From JBDTLH01 sp039934875 (GTDB lineage: Bacteria > Acidobacteriota > Terriglobia > Terriglobales > Acidobacteriaceae): DNA of 11,504 bases. A model generated the notes under the pieces. It saw only the letters and a list, made by a program, of their open reading frames with translations. It ran no database searches and was not told the DNA's origin. Where the stretch lies: positions 1 through 11,504 of the forward strand of contig JBDTLH010000028.1 in NCBI GenBank assembly GCA_039934875.1, read 5' to 3'. The position numbers were made by a program, and so were the translations under genes. Below are positions 1 to 6,148 of the stretch, in pieces. Within the stretch, counting starts at the first letter, position 1; the number at the start of each line of letters is the position of its first letter.

Positions 1-30
1 CGGATGAAAATCACACCCTACAATCATCAT
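1..30 (-). CDS. IS110-family transposase, N-terminal 10 codons only (runs off window)
   Basis: Reading the minus strand from the ATG at 30 gives MMIVGCDFHP, ending exactly at the window edge with no stop. This matches the characteristic IS110-family start, 'M(K)IVGxDxH', whose Asp is the first acidic residue of the RuvC-like DEDD catalytic domain. A Shine-Dalgarno-like AAAGGAG lies about 7 nt upstream (around 38-44). A second ATG at 27 is equally usable. The product would be a site-specific DNA recombinase acting on the element's ends. Ten residues are little evidence, but motif, RBS and the disrupted neighbouring gene agree. Confidence 0.6.
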   Translation of the reverse strand, partial: MMIVGCDFHP

Positions 31-31
31 A

Positions 32-110
32 GGAAGGCTCCTTTCTTCTCCAGCGTCTTTCTTGGTCCTCAACCGCAAAAGACTGCTTGAGCATAGAACG
101 CGAGCCTTCC
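32..110 (-). repeat. 9-bp inverted repeat overlapping the transposase ribosome-binding site
   Basis: Plus-strand GGAAGGCTC (32-40) and GAGCCTTCC (102-110) are perfect inverted copies separated by 61 nt. In the minus-strand transcript the downstream arm lies immediately next to, and partly within, the AAAGGAG site before the transposase start, so pairing could hide that site. It may instead be part of the end structure of the element. The seen part is the repeat; any function is inference. Confidence 0.4.
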
Positions 111-113
111 CTC

Positions 114-359
114 TTATCCCATCAACCAACGTAACTCACGTTCGGGTCGAACTGTTAGAACGGTCGGCTTGAACCGCATCTCCGATTTGCCGGGCGGAGC
201 GATGCAAACTGATAGCCGAGCCCCTTGCGCCAAGTTCCCCGAGATGGACTTGATGAAAGGGTTCCAGAATGGAATCCGGGCGAAATCGGTCAGGAGCGCC
301 CAAACCCGCGCGGCGGGGGCATCAATCTCAATGTTGGTCTCTATCCGACGCTCAACCAT
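114..359 (-). pseudogene. SRPBCC / polyketide-cyclase-like protein, 3'-truncated by insertion sequence
   Basis: The 81-residue frame starts at the ATG at 359 and carries the N-terminal half of an SRPBCC (START/Bet v1-like) lipid- or small-molecule-binding fold. The features are an 'I.APAARVWALLTDF...PFWNPFIKSI' opening helix, a 'GARL.V.I.PPG' strand pair, and 'FKPTVLTV.PERELRWL'. Family members run to about 140-160 residues, with a C-terminal helix closing the hydrophobic pocket. Here the frame ends as ...RWLMG-stop exactly where the IS110-like end begins, so the C-terminal half is missing. The fragment is unlikely to bind ligand. No convincing RBS precedes the start. The substrate of the intact protein cannot be told from sequence. 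Confidence 0.7.
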
Positions 360-370
360 TCAGCCACTAG

Positions 371-401
371 AGTATACCTGATATGGGTATAGGCGCTGAA
401 C
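371..401 (-). promoter_or_regulatory. Putative promoter with overlapping operator dyad for the SRPBCC gene
   Basis: A dyad TATACC-N7-GGTATA spans 373-391 on the plus strand. Read on the minus strand it sits between a weak -35 (TTCAGC) and a good -10 (TATACT, 376-371), 18 nt apart, and overlaps the -10. This is the geometry expected of a repressor operator. Distance from the -10 to the SRPBCC ATG at 359 is 11 nt, so the leader would be very short. No adjacent regulator gene is in the window. The dyad is seen; the promoter role is inferred. Confidence 0.35.
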
Positions 402-428
402 AGGAAGCACCATAGCCCGTGATGGCCC

Positions 429-483
429 CCACATTCAAACTGAAACACTACTCTTTTTCGGTAATGGGTCAGTTTGAATCTGG
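429..483. repeat. Long imperfect hairpin, possible fused ends of a lost insertion sequence
   Basis: Arms 429-451 and 461-483 pair at 19 of 23 positions around a 9-nt loop (452-460), with an uninterrupted 11-bp core (433-443 with 469-479; ATTCAAACTGA and its complement). There is no trailing T-run, so it is a poor terminator. The text CATTCAAACTGA..CACTAC and its mirror resemble terminal inverted repeats of IS21-like elements. Two such ends lying 9 nt apart would be what a near-complete internal deletion leaves behind, or a small MITE-like palindrome. The assignment to an IS family is from memory and unconfirmed. Confidence 0.5.
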
Positions 484-582
484 CCCGCTGCCAAAGTTAC
501 CTGCGGATTCGCATGGACCAACGAGGAATTGCAGCCGCAATCAAGTTTTCCCCAAGCCGCAAATTCTGTTACAACGGATGCC

Positions 583-2736
583 ATGCACCTCCGCTACTTC
601 CTTTTGCTCCTTCTGGCCGCACTCTCCGCCCTATGCCTCTCCGCCCAACAGACTGGTCCCATTCGCGGCGGCGGCGGCATCACCCTTCCCGCGCCTCCTC
701 CCACGGAGATCAAACCGGTCACCGACGATCTGCACGGCGTCAAGGTCACCGATGATTATCGCTGGCTGGAGGACCAGGACTCCCCTCAGACGCGGGCGTG
801 GATCAACTCGCAGATCAAATACACCGACGACTATCTCTCGCAAGTGAAGGACCGCCCGGAGATCGTCAAGCGGCTCACCGAACTCACCCACATCGAGAGC
901 TACAGCACGCCGCAGGAGCGCAAGGGCGTCTATTTTTTCACCAAGCGGCTGGCCAATGAGAACCAGGCGTCCATTTATATGCGCAAGGGGCTACACGGCG
1001 CGGACGAGCGCCTGATTGACGCCACCAAAATGAGCGCCGACCAGAACACCTCGGTGCACATCAACGATCTCTCTGAAGATGGCGGGCTGATGGTCTATGG
1101 CATCCGCGAGGGCGGCGCCGATGAAGAAACGGTCAAGCTGCTCAACACCGGCACGCGCCAGGAGCTTGCGGATTCGTTGCCCAGGGCGCGCTATTCCGGA
1201 GTATTTCTCGCTCCCGGGAACAAGGGCCTCTACTATGCGAAGTTTGAGGGCAAGCTCGGCAGCGCCGTTTACTTTCACGAGATCGGTAGCCCGGCATCGG
1301 CGGACAAGATGGTCTTCGGGCGCGAGTTCGAGGGCGAGAAGTTCGGCGCGCTCGATTTGATCTCCGCGCGCGTGACCGAGAACGGGCGCTACCTGATCAT
1401 CAACGTCGGCCATGGCGTTCCGGCTAAACGTGTGGACATTTATGTGAAAGACCTGCGTACCAATGCCTCCCAAAACGGCGACGCCGCCATCAGGCCGGTA
1501 ATTCATGGCATTGATAACCGTTTCATGCCCCACAATCACGATGATGATCTCTACGTCCTCACCGACAATAAGGCCGACAACTACCGCGTCATTCGCGTGA
1601 AGATCAACGATCCGTTGCCCGAGCATTGGGCGACCATCGTGCCTGAGGGCAAGGACGTGATCTCCGAGATCGCCATCGTCGGCGGCAAGCTGTTTACCAC
1701 CGGACTGCACGATGTCGTCACTGAGACGCGCATCTTCACCCTCGACGGCAAACAGACGGGGACCATCACCAATCCGGTGCTGGGCGCGTCGTCGGCATTG
1801 CATGGGCGCGACCAGTCGCAGGAAGGGTTCTACACCTTCGAATCCTTCAATATTCCGCCCACCATCTATCGCTACGATGTGGCGACCGGGCAGAAGGACG
1901 TCTTCGCGAAACCTAACGTGCCGTTTCCATCCGACAACTATGAGGTGAAGCAGGTTTTCTACAAATCCAAAGACGGCACCCGGATCCCCATGTTCATCTC
2001 GGCGAAGAAGGGCCTCAAGCAAACCGGCAAAACGCCGACCCTGATGTATGCCTATGGAGGTTTCAACCTGACCGAGCTGCCGCATTGGGACCCTGAATTC
2101 GCCTGGTGGATGGAGCAGGGCGGCTTCTATGCGCAACCCAATCTGCGCGGCGGCGGAGAGTATGGCGAGACGTGGCATCGCGCGGGCATGTTCGAGAAGA
2201 AGCAAAACGTCTTTGATGATTTCTTCGCCGCCGCCGAATATCTGATCGCGCACAAATACACTGACAGCTCCATGCTGGCGACCCGCGGCCGCTCCAACGG
2301 CGGCCTGCTCATGGGCGTGGCGATGACCCAGCGTCCTGACCTGTTCGGAGCGATCTGGTGCGGCTACCCGCTGCTCGACATGTTGCGCTACCAGGATTTT
2401 CTGGTGGGCCGCTGGTGGACGGCGGAATACGGTTCAGCGGAAAATCCCGAACAGTTCCAATATTTGTTGCAGTATTCGCCCTATCAGAATGTGCGCAAGG
2501 GAACGAAATACCCCGCGATCATGTTCAACACCGGCGACGCCGACACCCGCGTCGCGCCGCTCCACGCGCGCAAGATGACGGCCTTGATGCAGCGCGACGA
2601 CGGCAGCGACCGTCCGGTGATCCTGCACTATGAATTAAAGGCAGGCCACAGCGCCGGCGTCTCCCTCCAGCAACTGGTGAATGACACCGCGGACGAGCTG
2701 GCGTTTCTTTGGAATGAGACGGTGGGGAGGAAGTAG
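583..2736 (+). CDS. Secreted prolyl oligopeptidase (peptidase family S9A)
   Basis: A serine peptidase predicted to cleave short peptides after proline. From the ATG at 583 it is 717 residues, the usual size for S9A. Residues 1-~21 (MHLRYFLLLLLAALSALCLSA) form a signal peptide, which is why I prefer this start to an upstream in-frame TTG at 529. The family-typical 'YRWLED..SP.TR.WI..Q...TDDYL' follows at about 59-85. Then come the seven-bladed beta-propeller (to about 440) and the alpha/beta-hydrolase domain (about 500-715). The catalytic triad is visible: Ser571 (GRSNGG), Asp654 (DADTRV, with the substrate-binding Arg656) and His689 (AGHSAG). The nucleophile elbow has Arg where mammalian enzymes have Gly (GGSNGG). 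No strong Shine-Dalgarno precedes the start. It acts outside the cytoplasm, and with the M13 and S9B/C-like enzymes it forms a local peptidase group. Confidence 0.93.
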   Translation: MHLRYFLLLLLAALSALCLSAQQTGPIRGGGGITLPAPPPTEIKPVTDDLHGVKVTDDYRWLEDQDSPQTRAWINSQIKYTDDYLSQVKDRPEIVKRLTELTHIESYSTPQERKGVYFFTKRLANENQASIYMRKGLHGADERLIDATKMSADQNTSVHINDLSEDGGLMVYGIREGGADEETVKLLNTGTRQELADSLPRARYSGVFLAPGNKGLYYAKFEGKLGSAVYFHEIGSPASADKMVFGREFEGEKFGALDLISARVTENGRYLIINVGHGVPAKRVDIYVKDLRTNASQNGDAAIRPVIHGIDNRFMPHNHDDDLYVLTDNKADNYRVIRVKINDPLPEHWATIVPEGKDVISEIAIVGGKLFTTGLHDVVTETRIFTLDGKQTGTITNPVLGASSALHGRDQSQEGFYTFESFNIPPTIYRYDVATGQKDVFAKPNVPFPSDNYEVKQVFYKSKDGTRIPMFISAKKGLKQTGKTPTLMYAYGGFNLTELPHWDPEFAWWMEQGGFYAQPNLRGGGEYGETWHRAGMFEKKQNVFDDFFAAAEYLIAHKYTDSSMLATRGRSNGGLLMGVAMTQRPDLFGAIWCGYPLLDMLRYQDFLVGRWWTAEYGSAENPEQFQYLLQYSPYQNVRKGTKYPAIMFNTGDADTRVAPLHARKMTALMQRDDGSDRPVILHYELKAGHSAGVSLQQLVNDTADELAFLWNETVGRK

Positions 2737-2762
2737 TTTCTTTCGATCTTCCGTGCGACGCT

Positions 2763-3587
2763 ATGAGTATTTGGGACGATATCGAGCTTCCAGATTACGA
2801 ACGGGAGCCGGACGAAGACCTCAGCGACGAGTTCGATGATGCATTCCTTGACGCAGCCTGTGAACAATTAATCAAGTTTCTCGACGGTAGCCCGGATGGA
2901 GTGTTCTACCAACAGCAACTTGAGGTGATCTTCGAGAAGAATTTTTTTCACTGGGTAACGGCAAAGGCTCTCAAGATTCTGCGGGAAGCCCAACAAGTCG
3001 GGAGTGAATCACAGACCCTCCGAACGTCGGAACCATAAGATTCTACTTCACGCGCCGCAATCGATATTGGAAGCGCAGAGCAGCTCTTATCAAAACCATC
3101 GTCCAGCGTTACTCCGACCCAAAGTTTACGTCCGGTCTCGGTGCACAAGCTGAACTGCTGGTGGATGCAGCATTTCCTACAGTCGGCTTCATCCCAAAAG
3201 GAAGAGAAGTAAAATCATTCAACGGCTTAAATTGGTTGAAGAGCGGCCATGACTTGGATCGCGTCTTCGAAAAAGACGGTCTCAATTATGGAGTCGAAAT
3301 CAAGAATAGGCTCGGCTACATCAATCGGCAAGGAACTCAAACTTGTACCCCTTTTTGTGGCCAGAATGATGCCTAAAACTTACATAAACGAAGTCTATCA
3401 AGCAGGCGGATTTAGCCTGATCCTTAAATACCAGCTCTACCCGTTCGGAACCGCAGATTTTGCAAACGAGGTGCGTGAAGAACTTCAATTACCGACTGGA
3501 TGTCCCTCGCGGCTCGAAAACGGAACTCTGCAAAGGCTGGTCAACTTCCACTTTAAGAAACTCCAACGGCTGAAGAGTAGATGGTAG
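2763..3587 (+). pseudogene. Broken PD-(D/E)XK-nuclease-like gene in three frame segments
   Basis: One protein is spread over three frames. Segment 1 (2763-3034) starts MSIWDDIELPDY and holds an acidic stretch followed by a helix-turn-helix-like region (GVFYQQQLEVIF...HWVTAKALKIL). It hits a TAA at 3036. Reading resumes at 3035 in the -1 frame (RFYFTRRNRYWKR) and runs through AELLVDAAFPTVGF and GHDLDRVFEKDG to GVEIKN, an acidic-residue plus E-x-K pattern typical of the PD-(D/E)XK nuclease fold. Near 3316-3330 it shifts again. The last segment (ELKLVPLFVARMMPKTY to ...LKSRW) ends at TAG 3587. The second junction seems to lack about ten residues, so it is more than a single-base error. Base composition is lower in G+C than its neighbours (about 38% over 3181-3240 by hand count), suggesting transfer. 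Nuclease function is a motif-based inference, and the gene looks dead. Confidence 0.6.
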
Positions 3588-3794
3588 TCAATTCGTATTC
3601 ATAGGGATTCTGAGCTTGGGCAGTGTTTTCAACGACTTACGAACCCCTTTGCGTGAATTGCAATCCGAATTCACAAATGACTCGCGTCCGGCTTGAGATG
3701 AGCAAACTCATCTCAGAGATCAATTTAACGAGACGCTCACCCGCAATGCGTCTGGGAAACAGCCGTAATCTTCGATGACGCACGCAACAACATA
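3588..3794. other. Non-coding stretch between broken nuclease gene and S9 remnant
   Basis: I recognise no gene here. The only structured element is the stem-loop at 3694-3715. A 33-codon plus-strand frame (3677-3778) has no ribosome-binding site or family resemblance and is probably chance. Confidence 0.5.
3694..3715. terminator. Perfect 9-bp stem-loop, possible terminator
   Basis: TGAGATGAG (3694-3702) and CTCATCTCA (3707-3715) form a perfect stem with a CAAA tetraloop. It lies about 105 nt after the end of the broken nuclease gene. Only a weak T-rich stretch (AATTT) follows on the plus strand, so intrinsic termination is uncertain. Confidence 0.35.
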
Positions 3795-3935
3795 CTACTT
3801 CAAATACTTACCAAACCACGCCACAATCCTGTTCAACGAATCGATCTGGTCTTCGCGCTTCATAACCTCTTCGGGGTAATACTTTGCTTCGACGGCCTTG
3901 CCACTTTGCTGCAAGGTCGGCACCCTGTCTGCCTC
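3795..3935 (-). pseudogene. C-terminal remnant of a second S9 (DPP/acylaminoacyl) peptidase gene
   Basis: Reading the minus strand from 3935 to the TAG at 3797-3795 gives a C-terminal tail closely matching the intact S9 peptidase at 6149-8083. It contains GKAVEAKYYPEE, then VMKREDQID, and ends WFGKYLK. The last 66 nt (3798-3863) match 6152-6217 at 63 positions, while the next 36 nt match at only about 26 positions although the encoded residues are nearly the same. A 9-nt deletion replaces the GHGF motif, which holds the catalytic His620 of the intact copy, with a single Val. Nothing recognisable remains upstream, where the M13 gene's promoter begins. I read it as the stub of a decayed paralogue. 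Its right end is approximate. Confidence 0.8.
3798..3863 (+). repeat. 66-bp direct repeat, copy 1 (partner 6152-6217)
   Basis: Identical to 6152-6217 at 63 of 66 positions by eye and in the same orientation, offset 2354 bp. The two copies flank the M13 peptidase gene. Both copies are the 3' ends of S9 peptidase genes on the minus strand. Confidence 0.85.
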
Positions 3936-3937
3936 GG

Positions 3938-3946
3938 TGCTACACT
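3938..3946 (+). promoter_or_regulatory. Putative extended -10 promoter of the M13 peptidase gene
   Basis: TGCTACACT forms an extended -10 (TGn plus TACACT, 3941-3946) with no good -35. Transcription would start near 3953, leaving a leader of about 30 nt that contains the GGAG at 3974-3977, 5 nt before the ATG at 3983. It lies immediately beside the S9 remnant. The motif is seen; promoter activity is inferred. Confidence 0.35.
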
Positions 3947-3982
3947 TTCTTCACCCAAGCATCTTCTTCTATTGGAGTTGCC

Positions 3983-6082
3983 ATGATTTTCCGGCTTCTA
4001 GCTCTGACGTCGGCGTTACTCTTGTCTTCAAGTATATTCACCTCTGCCCAAACCACACCTTCTCCCAATACCGCCGCGGAATCCGCTCCCACGCTGCAAC
4101 ATTTCGACCCCAAGATGGTGGACACTGCGATTGATCCCTGCGTCGATTTTCATCAATATGCCTGCGGAAAATCTTTTGCGGAAAATCCCATTCCCGCGAA
4201 TGAAGTAGCGTGGGGGAGCGCATCGAAGCTGGCGATCTGGAACGATACTGTCCTGCATCAGACGCTTGATGACGCCGCTGCCAGGAAACAGGGACGCGGC
4301 GCCAACGAACAGAAAATTGGCGACTACTACGAAGCCTGCATGGACGAGCAAAAGATCGATGCTGCGGGGATAAAACCACTCGAACCGCTGCTCAATCGCA
4401 TAGCCGCCATCAAAGAGAAGTCGGAGTTGGCAGAGGTGCTCGCACAACTGCACACCGCGTTCCCCGCGGCATGGAGCGGCTCCGATAATCAGACCAACGC
4501 CGCACTGTTCGGCTTTGGTCCGACGCCTGATTACAATGATGCCCGCCAGGTTGTCGCCGGAGTCGATCAGGGTGGCATCGGTCTGCCGGGACGCGATTTC
4601 TACCTCAACAACGATGAAAAATCGCAGGGCATACGCGCACAATACGTCGCTCATATCTCGAAAACCTTGGCGATGTCCGGCGAACCTGAAGCGCAGGCGC
4701 AGCAGGACGCCGCCAACATTCTCGCACTTGAGACCGCGCTCGCCAAACTGCAAATGGACAACATTTCGCGGCGCGATCCGAAGAACCTCAACAACCGCTA
4801 TACGCTGGCGCAACTGAAGGCGCTCACCCCATCATTCGATTGGGACACCTACCTGAAGGCAGTTGCCGCGCCAGCTTCGCCCGTTTACCTCGTCACCACT
4901 CCTGCGTTCTTTAAAGGACTGGAACCGCTGATTCAACAACAGCCTCTCGAAATCTGGCAGGCGTATCTTCGCTGGCACCTGCTGTCGAAAGCGTCGGGTT
5001 ATCTCAGCGCCAATTTCGTGAATGAGCAGTTTGCTTTTATCAAAGGGCTTTATGGAGTGCAGGAGATCCAGCCGCGCTGGCGCCGCTGTGTTGCCTTCAC
5101 CGATCGCGATCTGGGTGAAGCTTTGGGGCAGGCCTATGTCGCGCGCGCTTTCTCCCCGGAAGCCAAAGCGCGCGCAAAAAAGCTAGTGAACGACATCGAA
5201 GCCGCCCTCGGCCGCGACATCACCGCAGTCGATTGGATGCAACCTTCAACCAAAACAGCGGCACACGCCAAGCTCGCTGCCGTCGTCGATAAGATCGGGT
5301 ATCCCGACGTATGGCGAGACTATTCCGCGCTCGAAATTACACCCGATAGCCTGCTAACCAACGTCGAGCGCGCGACTGCTTTTGAATCCCATAGGCAGAT
5401 GAGCAAAATCGGCAAGCCGCTCGACCGCGCCGAGTGGATCATGACGCCGCCCACCGTGGACGCCTACGAGGACCCGCAGACCAACACCATCAACTTTCCC
5501 GCAGGCATTCTGCATCCGCCGTTCTTCGACGCCTCCATGCCCGACAGCGTCAACTATGGATCGGAGGGCGCGATCATGGGCCATGAAACCATCCACGGCT
5601 TTGACGATCAAGGGCGGAAGTTCGACCTGAACGGTAATCTGCATGACTGGTGGTCTGCCGCGGACGCCAAAGCCTATGACCAGCGCGGCGACTGCATCGC
5701 GGAGGAATACACGCAAATGGTGCCCGAAGCAGGCGTAAAGCAGAATGGGAGACTGACTCAGGGCGAAGACACCGCCGATAACGGCGGCGCTAATCTCGCC
5801 TTGATGGCGTTGCGGCAGAGTCTGGCAAGCCAGGGGCAGACGCTCGATACTAAAGGCCAGGATGGGCTCACCAACCTGCAACGCTTCTTTCTCGCTTATG
5901 CGAGCTCCTGGTGTGAGCAGGTCAGGCCAGAGGCGATGCGCACCGCGATTCTCACCAATCCTCACTCCATGCCCAAGTATCGCGTCAACAACGTAGTCGC
6001 GAACATGCCCGAATTCACCAAGGCATTTAGCTGCAAAGCGGGCCAGCCAATGGTCCACGCCAAGCGCTGCAGAGTGTGGTAG
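3983..6082 (+). CDS. Secreted M13-family (neprilysin/PepO-like) zinc metallopeptidase
   Basis: A zinc endopeptidase for oligopeptides, 699 residues, the normal length for M13. The start at 3983 is chosen because GGAG lies 5 nt upstream and the next residues (MIFRLLALTSALLLSSSIFTSAQ) form a signal peptide. A longer in-frame start at 3884 would overlap the S9 remnant. The N-terminal M13 signature 'IDPCVDFHQYACGKSF..NPIP' follows at about 50-70. The catalytic domain shows H534-E-T-I-H538 and the third zinc ligand Glu595 in GEDTAD, with Asp599 behind it. The C-terminus ends with the family's typical CRVW. The usual substrate-binding NAYY/NAFY motif reads DAYE (493-496), so the Asn that holds the substrate backbone is replaced by Asp, which may alter specificity or rate. 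It probably acts in the periplasm or outside the cell, alongside the two S9 peptidases. Confidence 0.92.
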   Translation: MIFRLLALTSALLLSSSIFTSAQTTPSPNTAAESAPTLQHFDPKMVDTAIDPCVDFHQYACGKSFAENPIPANEVAWGSASKLAIWNDTVLHQTLDDAAARKQGRGANEQKIGDYYEACMDEQKIDAAGIKPLEPLLNRIAAIKEKSELAEVLAQLHTAFPAAWSGSDNQTNAALFGFGPTPDYNDARQVVAGVDQGGIGLPGRDFYLNNDEKSQGIRAQYVAHISKTLAMSGEPEAQAQQDAANILALETALAKLQMDNISRRDPKNLNNRYTLAQLKALTPSFDWDTYLKAVAAPASPVYLVTTPAFFKGLEPLIQQQPLEIWQAYLRWHLLSKASGYLSANFVNEQFAFIKGLYGVQEIQPRWRRCVAFTDRDLGEALGQAYVARAFSPEAKARAKKLVNDIEAALGRDITAVDWMQPSTKTAAHAKLAAVVDKIGYPDVWRDYSALEITPDSLLTNVERATAFESHRQMSKIGKPLDRAEWIMTPPTVDAYEDPQTNTINFPAGILHPPFFDASMPDSVNYGSEGAIMGHETIHGFDDQGRKFDLNGNLHDWWSAADAKAYDQRGDCIAEEYTQMVPEAGVKQNGRLTQGEDTADNGGANLALMALRQSLASQGQTLDTKGQDGLTNLQRFFLAYASSWCEQVRPEAMRTAILTNPHSMPKYRVNNVVANMPEFTKAFSCKAGQPMVHAKRCRVW

Positions 6083-6103
6083 CCCCGTCGTTTTCAATAA
6101 ATG

Positions 6104-6135
6104 AGAGGGGCGAAGCGATGGCGCTCCGCCTCTTT
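6104..6135. terminator. Bidirectional hairpin terminator between convergent peptidase genes
   Basis: Arms 6104-6117 and 6122-6135 pair at 13 of 14 positions (two of these G-T) around an ATGG loop. The hairpin lies in the 66-nt gap between the stop of the M13 gene (6082) and the stop of the S9 gene (6149). On the plus strand the stem ends in TTT followed by GTTG; on the minus strand it is followed by TCATTTATTG. The position between convergent genes supports a terminator; the T-tracts are modest. Confidence 0.55.
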
Positions 6136-6148
6136 GTTGCCTCGCATG

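Larger units (their letters stand above)
1..122 (-). mobile_element. IS110-like insertion sequence, left (transposase 5') end, partial
   Basis: The window opens inside a probable IS110-family element lying on the minus strand. Seen: the ten transposase codons at 30-1, a good ribosome-binding site before them, about 85 non-coding bases, and then an abrupt end of SRPBCC homology at roughly 114-125. The right boundary is inferred from where the SRPBCC reading frame stops matching its family, so it is uncertain by about 10 bases. IS110-family ends are known to carry non-coding sequence, including the bridge RNA that guides the recombinase. Only a short upstream end fits here, which would suit the IS1111 subgroup better than classical IS110, but the rest of the element is outside the window. 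Confidence 0.55.

Noticed and set aside
991..2253. 420-codon open frame on the minus strand, opposite the prolyl oligopeptidase gene
   Set aside because: It is a shadow of the strong codon bias of the S9A gene. The translation is rich in Arg, His and Gly and has no recognisable domain or RBS.
3020..3045. Programmed -1 frameshift in the nuclease-like gene
   Set aside because: No slippery heptamer or downstream structure near 3033, and a second, different break follows at about 3320. Decay or sequencing error is simpler.
3677..3778. 33-codon plus-strand frame starting MTRVRLEMSK
   Set aside because: No ribosome-binding site, no family resemblance, and it spans the stem-loop at 3694-3715; probably chance.
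3884..3982. Upstream in-frame start for the M13 peptidase adding 33 residues
   Set aside because: It would run through the S9 remnant and put non-signal sequence before a clear signal peptide. The ATG at 3983 has a GGAG site.
5354..6097. 247-codon minus-strand frame opposite the M13 gene
   Set aside because: Antisense shadow of a gene with clear zinc ligands; no domain seen.
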